Translations under genes and position numbers: made by a program
Shown here: piece after piece, positions 19,213 to 29,426 of the stretch
Position numbering within the stretch: the first letter of the stretch is position 1
Layout of the letters: each line of letters begins with the position of its first letter
The notes under the pieces: generated by a model
The model's database searches: none
What the model was told of the DNA's origin: nothing
Seen by the model: only the letters and a program-made list of their open reading frames with translations
DNA from: Mycobacterium sp. MS1601
GTDB taxonomy: Bacteria; Actinomycetota; Actinomycetes; Mycobacteriales; Mycobacteriaceae
Length of the DNA: 64,000 bases
Assembly: GCF_001984215.1 (NCBI RefSeq)
Contig: NZ_CP019420.1
Coordinates: 496,001-560,000 of the forward strand
Direction: 5' to 3'

Positions 19213-21929
19213 GCATTCGTATCAACGGCATGGCGGCCGCAGGCACCCCTCGGCCGGGTCAGTGCCTACGCACCTTCCTGCGCGACTGCGGGCATTTCGA
19301 GGTCAAGAAGGGGTGCGACGCAGGCGACTGCGGGGCCTGTTCGGTGCTGGTGGACGGGCACCCCGTGCACTCCTGCGTCTTCCCGGCGTTCCGCGCCGAC
19401 GAATGCGACGTCACCACCGTCGCCGGCCTGGGGACCCCGGAGGATCTGCATCCTGTCCAGCGGAAGTTTCTGGAGGCGGCGGGATTTCAGTGTGGGTTCT
19501 GCACCGCGGGGATGATCACCACCGCCTCGGCACTATCCGAGGCGCAGTTGGCTGACCTACCGCGCAGCCTCAAGGGAAACCTGTGCCGGTGCACCGGCTA
19601 CCGCACCATCACCGATGCCGTCGACGGTCGGGCCAACACCGAGAAACCGGCCCAGGGCGCCGATGTCGGCCGCTCGCTGGGCGCCCCCGCCGGGGCCCGG
19701 GTGGTCACCGGCACCGAGCAGTACACCATGGATTTCGCGATGCCCGGACTGTTGCACATGGCGGTGCTGCCCAGCCCGGTGGCGCACGCCAGGATTCGGT
19801 CCATCGACACCTCCGTGGCCGAAGCCATCGAGGGCGTGCGTCTGGTACTGACACATCTCGACAGCCCACCGGTGGCGTTCTCCACCGCCCGGCACGAAAG
19901 CCGTCTCGACGATCCCGACGACACCTTTGTGCTCGACGACACCGTCCGCTTCATCGGGCAGCGGGTGGCCGCCGTGGTGGCCGATGATCTGGCCACTGCC
20001 GAAAAAGCCTGCCGCGCACTTGTGGTCGACTTCGAGCCGTTGCCCGCGGTGTTCGACCCCGAGGTGGCCCGCTCGCCCGGCGCTCCTCTGGTACACCAGG
20101 GCAAGGGCACACCCAGCCGCATCGCGGATCCGAGCCGCAACATCGTGGCCGAACTGCACGGCGGAGTCGGCGATGTCGAGGCTGGTGTTTCCGCGGCGCG
20201 GGCTTCCGGCGGTGCCGTGGTGACCGGCCGCTGGCACACTCAGCGGGTACAGCACAGTCACCTCGAGACACATGGCTGCACCGGCTGGCGTGATCAGAAC
20301 GGGCGCCTGGTGATCCGCAGCAGCACGCAGGTGCCGTTCCTGATCCGTGACGAGTTGTGCCACGTTTTCGGCCTGGCACGCGATGACGTCCAGGTGTTCA
20401 CCAAGCGCGTCGGCGGCGGCTTCGGCGGTAAGCAGGAAATGCTCACCGAGGATCTGGTGGCGCTGGCGGTGCTGCGGCTGGGGCAACCGGTGCGCTTCGA
20501 GTTCAGCCGAGGTGACCAGTTCACCGTAGCGCCGTGCCGCCATCCCTACCGCATCGACGTGACGGCAGCCGCGGGCGGCGACGGGCTGCTCACAGCGCTG
20601 GCGGTCGACGTGTTGATCGACGCCGGCGCCTACGGCAACCACACCCCCGGGGTGATGTTCCACAGCTGCGGCGAATCCCTTGCGCTGTATCGCTGCCCGA
20701 ACAAGTACGTCGACGCCCAGGCGGTCTACACCAACAACCTGCCTTCGGGGGCGTTTCGCGGGTACGGCTTGTCCCAGATGATCTTCGCGATCGAGTCCGC
20801 GATCGACGAGCTGGCCCTGCAGTTGGGACTGGACCCCTTCGAGATGCGCAGGCGCAATGTCGTGGTGCCCGGCGATGCGTTTGTGGACTCGCATGTGGCA
20901 GAAGATGATCTGACGTTCGGCAGTTACGGTCTGGACCAGTGCCTGGATCTGGTGCAGCAGGCACTCGACTCGGGCCGAGGCACGCCGGCACCCGAGGGGC
21001 CGCAGTGGCGGGTGGGCACCGGCATGGCGACGGCGATGATTGCGACCATCCCGCCGCGTGGGCATTTCGCCGATGCGCGGGTATCGGTGTCAGCCGATGG
21101 TCAATACACCCTGTCGGTGGGCACCGCCGAGTTCGGTAACGGCACCTCGACAGTCCACACCCAGCTGGCAGCCACCGAACTGGGGACCACAGCGGACCGG
21201 ATTCTGTTGCGGCAGTCCGATACCGAATTCTCCGGTCACGACACGGGTGCGTTCGGCTCCGCCGGCACGGTGGTGGCGGGCAGGGCAGTCCAGAGCGCTT
21301 GTGTCGAGTTACGCGCCAGGCTGGTGCAGACGGCGTCGACGTTGACCTCGGTACCCGCTGCGGAGTGTGGACTGGGCCCCCATGGCGTGCAGTGCGGGGA
21401 GCGCCTCGTCGGATTCAGTGAGTTGGCGGCCGACGGACCTGTGGTCGGGATTGGCCGCCATGACGGCACGCCGCGGTCGGTGGCGTTCAACGTGCAGGGT
21501 TTCCGGGTCGCCGTGGACACCACCACCGGGGTGGTGCGAGTGCTGCAGTCGGTGCAGGCTGCCGACGCCGGTGTGGTGATCAATCCTCAGCAGTGCCGCG
21601 GGCAGGTGGAAGGTGGTGTGGCACAGGCGATCGGTGGTGCGTTGTACGAGGAGATGCTGCTGTCCCCCGACGGGGTGGTCACCAACGCGACGCTGCGCAA
21701 CTACCACATCCCCCAGCTCGCCGACCTGCCCGTGACCGAGGTGCTGTTCGCCGATACCTACGACCGCCTGGGACCCATGGGCGCCAAGTCCATGAGTGAA
21801 TCGCCCTACAACCCGGTGGCACCAGCGCTGGCCAACGCGATTCGCGACGCCATCGGGATCCGTTTGCACCGGCTGCCGATGACACCGGCGCGGGTATGGC
21901 GTGCGCTCACCACAGGTGCGACCGACTAG
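19209..21929 (+). CDS. xanthine dehydrogenase, fused [2Fe-2S] and molybdopterin subunit
   Basis: This 906-residue subunit joins two parts that are often separate. Residues about 1-150 hold a plant-type [2Fe-2S] cluster (KKGCDAGDCGACSV, later Cys in HSCVF) and the second cluster domain (CGFCTAGM and CRCTGY). The molybdopterin part, from about 165, has AHARIRSID, the cofactor loop KRVGGGFGGKQE, FRGYGLSQ and, near the C-terminus, SMSESP holding the active-site Glu. It should oxidise hypoxanthine and xanthine to urate. GTG 19209 overlaps the preceding stop and begins SIRINGMAAAG, as in the family. Confidence 0.9.
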   Translation: MSIRINGMAAAGTPRPGQCLRTFLRDCGHFEVKKGCDAGDCGACSVLVDGHPVHSCVFPAFRADECDVTTVAGLGTPEDLHPVQRKFLEAAGFQCGFCTAGMITTASALSEAQLADLPRSLKGNLCRCTGYRTITDAVDGRANTEKPAQGADVGRSLGAPAGARVVTGTEQYTMDFAMPGLLHMAVLPSPVAHARIRSIDTSVAEAIEGVRLVLTHLDSPPVAFSTARHESRLDDPDDTFVLDDTVRFIGQRVAAVVADDLATAEKACRALVVDFEPLPAVFDPEVARSPGAPLVHQGKGTPSRIADPSRNIVAELHGGVGDVEAGVSAARASGGAVVTGRWHTQRVQHSHLETHGCTGWRDQNGRLVIRSSTQVPFLIRDELCHVFGLARDDVQVFTKRVGGGFGGKQEMLTEDLVALAVLRLGQPVRFEFSRGDQFTVAPCRHPYRIDVTAAAGGDGLLTALAVDVLIDAGAYGNHTPGVMFHSCGESLALYRCPNKYVDAQAVYTNNLPSGAFRGYGLSQMIFAIESAIDELALQLGLDPFEMRRRNVVVPGDAFVDSHVAEDDLTFGSYGLDQCLDLVQQALDSGRGTPAPEGPQWRVGTGMATAMIATIPPRGHFADARVSVSADGQYTLSVGTAEFGNGTSTVHTQLAATELGTTADRILLRQSDTEFSGHDTGAFGSAGTVVAGRAVQSACVELRARLVQTASTLTSVPAAECGLGPHGVQCGERLVGFSELAADGPVVGIGRHDGTPRSVAFNVQGFRVAVDTTTGVVRVLQSVQAADAGVVINPQQCRGQVEGGVAQAIGGALYEEMLLSPDGVVTNATLRNYHIPQLADLPVTEVLFADTYDRLGPMGAKSMSESPYNPVAPALANAIRDAIGIRLHRLPMTPARVWRALTTGATD

Positions 21930-21982
21930 CGTGCCGCTCGAACGTCAGAATGGCAGCGGAAACACCCACGCTCGCCGAACTG

Positions 21983-22606
21983 TCAGATGCCTCGTTTGGC
22001 GGCCTTCACCGCAGCCACCGCGTCGTCGTCACCGGTGAACTCGATCCGAACGGCGTCGCGCCCGAAGGCGAACAGCACCAGCTCTTCCGGAGCTCCGGTG
22101 AGTATCACCTCGGGTCCCTTACCCACGGTGGCCAGGGTGCGGCCGTCGGCGGTGCGCAGGATCAGCCGAGCGGGCACCTTGGCGAGTGCGACCCTGCTCA
22201 GCATGCCGAAGGGACGCAGCAGGGCCGCCACCGTCGCACTGTCCAGTTGCCGTGGTTCCCAATCGGGTTGAGCTCGTCGCACATCCTCGTGGTGGACGAA
22301 CATCTCGCTGACGTTAACCAGCGGGTCCACCCACGCGAACGGCGAGTAGATGGGCGGCCCGCCGGCGAGCTTGTCGACCAGTTCCGGATACGGCGTGGAC
22401 TCCGCAATCCGGTCCTGCACCTTGGCGGTGTACTTCTGCAGGGGCGGGAAGGCGATACCGGGGGTGGCGTCGAGGCGCCGTTCGCGCAGCACCAGATGGG
22501 CGGCGAGGTCGCGGGTGGTCCAGCCCTCACACAGGGTGGGTGCGTCGGCGCCGACGGCGCGGAAGGTGTCGACGAGCGCCGCGCGCTCGCGTTTGGCGAC
22601 GGTCAT
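21983..22606 (-). CDS. TIGR03085-type DinB-like metal-binding protein
   Basis: The 207-residue protein starts with the maleylpyruvate-isomerase-like DinB helix bundle: RERAALVDTFRAVGADAPTLCEGWTTRDLAAHLVLRERR. A metal-site histidine is in AAHL and further histidines are in MFVHHEDVRR. A C-terminal mixed domain covers about residues 130-207. Related actinobacterial proteins are mycothiol-dependent enzymes or of unknown function. ATG 22606 is used; the frame continues upstream without family support. It is transcribed away from the Mrr-like gene. Confidence 0.75.
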   Translation of the reverse strand: MTVAKRERAALVDTFRAVGADAPTLCEGWTTRDLAAHLVLRERRLDATPGIAFPPLQKYTAKVQDRIAESTPYPELVDKLAGGPPIYSPFAWVDPLVNVSEMFVHHEDVRRAQPDWEPRQLDSATVAALLRPFGMLSRVALAKVPARLILRTADGRTLATVGKGPEVILTGAPEELVLFAFGRDAVRIEFTGDDDAVAAVKAAKRGI

Positions 22607-22653
22607 GCCCACCACAGTAAGCACATCTAAGCGATGTTGTCGGCCAAGCGCCC

Positions 22654-22659
22654 TATCAT
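22654..22659 (+). promoter_or_regulatory. candidate -10 element of the Mrr-like gene
   Basis: TATCAT ends 6 nt before the GTG at 22666 in the 59-base divergent gap; no ribosome-binding site is visible. Confidence 0.4.
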
Positions 22660-22665
22660 CGGCGC

Positions 22666-23197
22666 GTGCTGCGGATCCGGATGCTGATGATCGTCGCGGC
22701 AGCAGCGGCGGCCGCCGCCTACGCACTGGGTATGCCCCCGTGGTGGTGCCTGGTCGCCGCTGCCGCCGCCCCGCCGTTACTGCTGGCGTTGCCGCGGTTC
22801 ATCGCGGGCGCACTGCACGGCGCGGCGACACCCCGCCCCGACGAAGAACCCACGACGGCCATGTCCGGCACCGAGTTCGAGGACTTCGTGGCGGGTATCG
22901 CCCGCCGCGCCGGCGTGCCGGTGATCATGACGCCACTCACCGGCGACTGGGGTGTGGACCTGATCCTCGGCAGGCGTCCCGATCGTGTTGCGGTGCAATG
23001 CAAAAGACTGGGACGTCCGGTCGGCCCCGGTGCGGTCCAGGAGGTGGTGGCCGGCGCGCCGATGCAGGACTGCACCCGGACCATGGTGGTGTCCAACCAG
23101 GAGTTCACCCCCGCGGCTCGGCGGCTGGCCGAACAGCATGGCTGCATCCTGGTGGGCGGATCTCAGCTGCCGCGGCTGCGCGCCGAGATCTTGCGGG

Positions 23198-23220
<23 letters not shown>
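22666..23220 (+). CDS. membrane-anchored Mrr-like restriction endonuclease
   Basis: The first 50 residues form two hydrophobic helices separated by MPPWW. A cytoplasmic domain follows with the Mrr_cat PD-(D/E)xK pattern: GTEFEDFVAGIARRAG, then Asp98 in GDWGVDLIL, then the QCK triplet at 111-113. Family relatives cut modified DNA (type IV restriction) or act in DNA repair; the membrane anchor suggests nuclease activity near the membrane, for example on incoming DNA. The last 23 bases overlap the 3' end of lat. Confidence 0.75.
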
Positions 23221-24544
<1,324 letters not shown>

Positions 24545-24551
24545 GGGCGCA

Positions 24552-24557
24552 ATCCTA
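24552..24557 (-). promoter_or_regulatory. candidate -10 element of lat
   Basis: On the minus strand TAGGAT ends 7 nt before the lat ATG, a leaderless arrangement. The sequence ACGGAATTTTTACGGA just upstream is AT-rich and partly symmetric, as in Lrp-type sites. Confidence 0.4.
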
Positions 24558-24613
24558 ACGGAATTTTTACGGAACTCGGTAAAGAAACCGGTCGGAGGTC
24601 AACTTCACAGGAA

Positions 24614-24630
24614 AATCTACGGTAGAGATT
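24614..24630. promoter_or_regulatory. possible LrpA operator between lrpA and lat
   Basis: AATCT-N7-AGATT is an inverted repeat that straddles the lrpA stop codon, about 60-75 nt upstream of the lat start. Lrp/AsnC proteins bind such A/T-rich symmetric boxes in series. Inferred. Confidence 0.35.
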
Positions 24631-25093
24631 GCCGGCCGTCGTAAAAAGTCTGTAGGATGATCGTGCTTCGTGTGCGGACGTTGGCCGCTGTCCGGATCTG
24701 CTGCAGCAGGTCCTCGAGAGCCCGTGCCGACCCCACGCGAACCAGCAGGACGTAGCTTTCCTCACCCGCCACCGAATGGCACGCCTCGATGGCATCGATG
24801 TGCTCGAGGCGGGCAGGTGCATCATCGGGTTGAGACGGATCGAGAGGAGTGATGGCGACGAACGCCGACAGCATGTGGCCCACTGCTTCCGGGTTGATCC
24901 GGGCGGTGTACCCCTTCACCACACCCCGCGATTCCAGCCGCCGCACACGTGACTGCACGGCTGACACCGACAGACCGGCGGTACTGGCCAGATGTGCCAG
25001 CGTGGCACGCCCGTCGGTCACCAGCTCGCGCACCAGAGTCTTGTCGATGTCATCCAGATGCTCGGCGTCGGCCGTCCCTCGGCTAGAAGACAC
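24617..25093 (-). CDS. lrpA: Lrp/AsnC-family regulator LrpA
   Basis: The 158-residue protein has an N-terminal winged HTH (DIDKTLVRELVTDGRATLAHLASTAGLSVSAVQSRVRRLE) and a C-terminal ligand-binding RAM domain (AVGHMLSAFVAIT, later EACHSVAGEESYVLLVRV). It matches Rv3291c, an amino-acid-responsive octameric regulator that controls lat. It is 73 nt upstream of lat on the same strand and divergent from the hglS-pcd operon by 30 nt, so one intergenic site could serve both directions. GTG 25093 has a GATAGT hexamer 6 nt upstream. Confidence 0.92.
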   Translation of the reverse strand: MSSSRGTADAEHLDDIDKTLVRELVTDGRATLAHLASTAGLSVSAVQSRVRRLESRGVVKGYTARINPEAVGHMLSAFVAITPLDPSQPDDAPARLEHIDAIEACHSVAGEESYVLLVRVGSARALEDLLQQIRTAANVRTRSTIILQTFYDGRQSLP

Positions 25094-25123
25094 ACGCGGA
25101 GACTATCGCAGGATGGGGTCACG

Positions 25124-26371
25124 ATGAACCGGCAGCCATTTGTCCCCACCTGGCAACTTCGTGCGCGTTTCGCCGCCGAGCTGTCGGCCATGTACGCACA
25201 CGAGGTGCCTGCCTACACCACCTTGGTGGAGGTCAGCGCCCAGGTGAACCGTGATCACCTCACCGCCCACCCCGACGCCGAACGTCTCGGCAGCCTGGAG
25301 CGGGTGACGGCCGAACGCCATGGCGCCATCCGCGTGGGCACACCGGCCGAGCTCGCCGACGTCGCCACCCTGTTCTCCGCGTTCGGCATGTTCCCGGTGG
25401 GGTTCTACGACTTGCGCGACGCCGCCTCTCCCGTGCCGGTGGTGTCGACGGCGTTCCGCCCCATCGACGCCGACGAACTCGCCCGCAACCCGTTCCGCGT
25501 CTTCACCTCCATGCTTGCCACCGAAGATCCCCGGTTCTTCGACGCCGACCTACGTGCCCGCGTTCAGCGCGCGCTGGCGGCGCGCACACTGTTCGATCCC
25601 GAACTGATCGCTGCGGCACGGCGATTCGCCGCCGACGGCGGGTGCACCGCAGCACAGGCCGATGAGTTCGTCGCGCGCGCGGTGGCTGCCTTCGCCCTGT
25701 CGGACACCCCGATAGACCGGGCCTGGTATCAGGAACTCTCGCAGGTGTCGGCGGTGGCCGCCGACATCGCGGGCGTCGACTCCACCCATATCAACCACCT
25801 GACGCCGCGCGTGCTCGACATCGACGACCTGTACGCCAGGATGTCGGCGCGGGGCATCACCATGATCGACGCCATCCAGGGCCCACCCCGCTGGGACGGT
25901 CCGGACGTGCTGCTTCGGCAGACATCGTTTCGGGCGCTGGCCGAACCGCGACGGTTCGCCGACGGCGACGGCACCGTGTCCGAAGGCACGCTGCGGGTGC
26001 GGTTCGGCGAGGTCGAGGCCCGCGGTGTGGCGCTCACCCCCACCGGCCGCCGGCGGTATGACGCGGCGTTCGCCGAAGCCACGCAAGCCACCGATCGGGC
26101 CGCGGTGTGGTCGCGGTACTTCCCGCGCACCGATGCCCAGATGTGCGCGGCGGGGCTGGCCTACTACCGCAACGGTGATCCCACCAAACCCGTTGTCTAC
26201 GAGGACTTCCTGCCTGCATCGGCGGCCGGGATCTTCCGTTCGAACCTGGACTCGGACGCCACGGCGGGCACCGCCGACGACACTTCCGGCTACAGCGCGC
26301 AGTTCCTGGCCGGCGCCATCGGCCAAGAGCTGCACGATCCTTACACCCTCTACGAGAAAGCGGCATCATGA
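25124..26371 (+). CDS. 2-oxoadipate dioxygenase/decarboxylase (HglS/YdcJ, DUF1338)
   Basis: HglS of Pseudomonas putida converts 2-oxoadipate to D-2-hydroxyglutarate with Fe(II), O2 and loss of CO2. The 415-residue protein aligns with YdcJ/HglS over its whole length and keeps the metal ligands: His66 in AERHGAIRVGT, His222 in THINHLTPR and Glu296 in RFGEVEARG. Arg70, which binds substrate, is also kept. The C-terminal YEDFLPASAAGIFRSNL is conserved. Length and position equal Rv3292. The gene overlaps pcd (ATGA), which ties it to the lat-pcd lysine route; an aminoadipate transaminase would be needed in between. Confidence 0.85.
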   Translation: MNRQPFVPTWQLRARFAAELSAMYAHEVPAYTTLVEVSAQVNRDHLTAHPDAERLGSLERVTAERHGAIRVGTPAELADVATLFSAFGMFPVGFYDLRDAASPVPVVSTAFRPIDADELARNPFRVFTSMLATEDPRFFDADLRARVQRALAARTLFDPELIAAARRFAADGGCTAAQADEFVARAVAAFALSDTPIDRAWYQELSQVSAVAADIAGVDSTHINHLTPRVLDIDDLYARMSARGITMIDAIQGPPRWDGPDVLLRQTSFRALAEPRRFADGDGTVSEGTLRVRFGEVEARGVALTPTGRRRYDAAFAEATQATDRAAVWSRYFPRTDAQMCAAGLAYYRNGDPTKPVVYEDFLPASAAGIFRSNLDSDATAGTADDTSGYSAQFLAGAIGQELHDPYTLYEKAAS

Positions 26372-27926
26372 CTGTCATGGACGTCACTTCCACGCTCCCC
26401 AGTACCGACACCTTGCGAGGACGTGCCCGTGAAGCGCTGTCGGCGATTTTCGGACGTCCCGTCGAGGACACCGAGTTGGCCGCCCCCGGCAAAGAAGGCA
26501 TCCCGTCGAGCACCCCGCTGACCGGAGCCACCCTCTTCACCATCGCCGAGACCGTCGATTCGGACGTGGAGGCGGCCATCTCCGCTGCCGCCGAAGCATT
26601 CACCCAGTGGCGCACCACCCCGGCGCCGGTGCGCGGCGCACTGGTGGCTCGCCTGGGCGACCTGCTCATCGAACACAAGGACCACCTGGCCACGCTGGTC
26701 ACCATCGAAGCGGGCAAGATCACCTCCGAGGCACGTGGCGAGGTGCAGGAGATGATCGACGTCTGCCAGTTCGCCGTCGGCCTGTCGCGCCAGCTGTACG
26801 GACGCACCATCGCCTCGGAGCGGCCCGGACATCGGCTGATGGAGACGTGGCACCCGCTCGGGGTGGTCGGCGTCATCACCGCGTTCAACTTCCCGGTTGC
26901 GGTGTGGGCATGGAATTCCGCGATTGCACTGGTGTGTGGTGACACCGTGGTGTGGAAGCCGTCGGAGCTCACTCCGCTCACCGCGATCGCGTGCCAGGCG
27001 CTGCTGCAGCGGGCCGCCCACGACGTGGGCGCACCGGCGGATATCAGCCGTCTGGTGATCGGCGGCCGTGAGGTCGGCGAGCGCCTGGTGACGATCCTCG
27101 GGTGGCGCTGCTCAGTGCCACCGGCTCGGTGCGGATGGGTCGCCAGGTCGGCCCGCGGGTGGCGCAGCGGTTCGGCAAGGCCCTTTTGGAGCTGGGCGGC
27201 AACAACGCCGCGATCGTCACCCCGTCGGCTGATCTGGACCTCGCGGTGCGTGGCATCGTCTTTTCCGCCGCGGGCACCGCCGGGCAGCGCTGCACCACAC
27301 TGCGCCGGGTGATCGCGCACACCTCGGTGGTGGACACCCTGGTGGAGCGCATCACCAAGGCCTACCGCAGCCTGCCGGTCGGGGATCCGTTCGCCGACGG
27401 CACACTGGTCGGTCCGCTGATCCACGAGACCGGCTACCGCGACATGGTGGGTGCCCTCGAGCAGGCTCGCGCCGACGGCGGCGAGGTCACCGGCGGTGAA
27501 CGTGTCGACGTGGGCCATGACGGTGCGTTCTACGTCGCACCTGCGGTGGTGCGGATGCCGGCGCAGACGGCGATCGTGCACGAGGAGACCTTCGCCCCCA
27601 TCCTCTACGTCTTGACCTACAACACTCTCGATGAGGCCATTGCGCTCAACAACGCAGTACCGCAGGGTCTTTCGTCAGCGATCTTTACCACCGACATCCG
27701 GGAGGCGGAGCGCTTCATGGCGGCCGACGGGTCGGACTGCGGCATCGCGAACGTCAACATCGGCACCTCGGGCGCGGAGATCGGCGGGGCGTTCGGTGGT
27801 GAGAAGCAGACCGGCGGGGGCCGCGAATCCGGTTCGGATTCCTGGAAGGCCTATATGCGCCGCGCCACCAACACGGTGAACTACTCCTGCGAACTGCCCC
27901 TGGCCCAAGGCGTCCAGTTCGTCTAA
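26368..27926 (+). pseudogene. pcd: piperideine-6-carboxylate/aminoadipate-semialdehyde dehydrogenase, frameshifted
   Basis: This is a full aldehyde dehydrogenase gene split across two frames. The first frame (26368 to about 27090) covers the NAD-binding half with ITAFNFPVAVWAWNSA and VWKPSELTPLTA. The rest (about 27090-27926) is in another frame and has the catalytic [11 protein letters not shown]lu, the Cys in GQRCTTLRR and [10 protein letters not shown]. At 27088-27091 GTGACG occurs where continuous homology needs GTGGACG, so one G is missing. The break is either a real mutation or a sequencing error. Intact, the product oxidises the LAT product to 2-aminoadipate. About 519 codons when joined. 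Confidence 0.88.
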
Positions 27927-27936
27927 ACAGGTACCC

Positions 27937-28716
27937 ATGGACATCGACGGCAAGGTCGCCATCGTCACAGGCGGCGGCTCGGGTATCGGCAAGGCACTTG
28001 CGCAGGGACTGGTTTCGGCAGGCGCGAAGGTGGTGGTCGGCGATCTGACTTCACCGGCGTCCGTCGGTCCCGGCTCGGTGGCATTGCAGGCCGATGCAGG
28101 CACGTCCGACGGTATCGCTGCGCTGATCGGCTTGGCGGAGCAGGAATTCGGGCCCGTCGACATCTATGTCGCCAACGCAGGCATCATCGGTGCGTCGGGC
28201 CTGGGCACCGACACCGACTGGGACACCATCCTGAACGTCAACCTGCGCGGGCACATCCGCGCCGCCGAACAGCTGATACCCGGCTGGCAAGCCAGAGGCG
28301 GCGGATACTTCGTGTCGGTGGCCTCGGCGGCAGGCCTGCTCTCGCAGATCGGCGCCGCCGGCTACGCGGTCACCAAACATGCCGCCGTGGGGTTCGCGGA
28401 GTGGCTGGCCATCACCTATGGCGACGACGGGATCGGCGTCAGCTGCGTGTGCCCGCTCGGCGTGGACACTCCCCTGCTGGACACGGTGCGCTCGTCCACC
28501 GATGAGGCGGGCCGGGTGGGCGCGCAGTCGATCGTGCAGTCCGGCAGCGTGATCAGCGCCGCCGACGTGGCCGCAGCGACACTGGACGCGGTGCGCGACA
28601 ACCGCTTTCTGGTGCTTCCCCATGGCCAGGTGCTGGACATGTACCGCGGCAAGGGCAACGACTACGACCGCTGGATCAGCGGCATGCGCAGGTACCAGCG
28701 CACGCTGAAAGGCTAG
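27937..28716 (+). CDS. SDR-family oxidoreductase
   Basis: This classical short-chain dehydrogenase of 259 residues has the cofactor loop VTGGGSGIGKAL, NAG at VANAGIIG, active-site Ser in SVASAAGL and the YxxxK motif in YAVTKHA. The acidic VVGDLTS after strand 2 suggests NAD preference. It lies 10 nt after pcd on the same strand, so it may be co-transcribed, but it has no counterpart in the tuberculosis lysine locus. The substrate is unknown. The last 4 bases overlap the opposing GntR gene. Confidence 0.85.
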   Translation: MDIDGKVAIVTGGGSGIGKALAQGLVSAGAKVVVGDLTSPASVGPGSVALQADAGTSDGIAALIGLAEQEFGPVDIYVANAGIIGASGLGTDTDWDTILNVNLRGHIRAAEQLIPGWQARGGGYFVSVASAAGLLSQIGAAGYAVTKHAAVGFAEWLAITYGDDGIGVSCVCPLGVDTPLLDTVRSSTDEAGRVGAQSIVQSGSVISAADVAAATLDAVRDNRFLVLPHGQVLDMYRGKGNDYDRWISGMRRYQRTLKG

Positions 28717-29426
28717 CTGTCCGGGTTGGCGTTCAGGTAACCCGCCAAGGCGTCGCGCAGGTGTTCACGCGCCAGCCGCTCGGCCAGGTCGGCGTCGCCG
28801 GACACCAGAGCGTCGGCGATCTGGCGGTGTTGTTTCCATGCGGTGTCGAACAGGTCTGGCACCGTGCGCAGCATGCCGGCCATGGCCCGCTCGACCACCG
28901 ACCAGATGGCCACCATCGCCCGGTTGAAGTAGGGGTTGTCCGTGGCGTCGAGGATGGCACTGTGAAACGCGCGGTCCAGGTCCAGCAACAGAGCGGTGTC
29001 GTTGACACCGCCCAACTCGGCGTGGCGGTCAAGCACCTCGACAATGCCTGCGAGATTGCGGTTTTCAGCCAGCGCCACTTCACGCACCGCCTGCGCTTCG
29101 AGTGCTTCACGCACCTTGTAGGCGGCCACCACGTCGTGCTTGGACAGTGCGCGCACGGCCACACCCCCGGTGGGCAGCGGTTCCAGCAGGCCCTCTCCGA
29201 CCAGATCAGCGGCTGCCACCCGCACCGGCATCCGGCTGACACCGAGCTGTTCGGCCACCTGGACCTGGTTCAGCCGCACGCCGGCCGGGATCTCCTCGAG
29301 CACGATGGCCAACCGGAGCCGGTCGCGCACTGATCGGGCCAGCGCGCTGCTGTCCCGCGGCGGCAGGGCTCCCAAGGCAGAGAAGCTGTGCGAAGTCTGG
29401 GCACCGAGGTGGGGTCCTAGGCTCAC
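28713..29426 (-). CDS. GntR-family (FadR/FCD subfamily) regulator
   Basis: The 237-residue protein has a winged HTH (about residues 30-95: RLRLAIVLEEIPAGVRLNQVQVAEQLGVSRMPVRVAAADL). A C-terminal FCD ligand domain with FHSAILDATDNP and HRQIADALVSGD carries the histidines that usually bind a metal. GTG 29426 overlaps the stop of the upstream ThDP-enzyme gene (GTGA) and GAGGAGAG precedes it. An operon of enzyme and regulator suggests it controls the ThDP-enzyme/CoA-ligase divergon, with the ligand an organic acid or its CoA ester. Confidence 0.85.
   Translation of the reverse strand: MSLGPHLGAQTSHSFSALGALPPRDSSALARSVRDRLRLAIVLEEIPAGVRLNQVQVAEQLGVSRMPVRVAAADLVGEGLLEPLPTGGVAVRALSKHDVVAAYKVREALEAQAVREVALAENRNLAGIVEVLDRHAELGGVNDTALLLDLDRAFHSAILDATDNPYFNRAMVAIWSVVERAMAGMLRTVPDLFDTAWKQHRQIADALVSGDADLAERLAREHLRDALAGYLNANPDS

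Noticed and set aside
27085..27105. Programmed -1 frameshift in pcd
   Set aside because: No slippery heptamer or downstream hairpin is apparent, and the family is normally encoded in one frame; a lost base explains it better.
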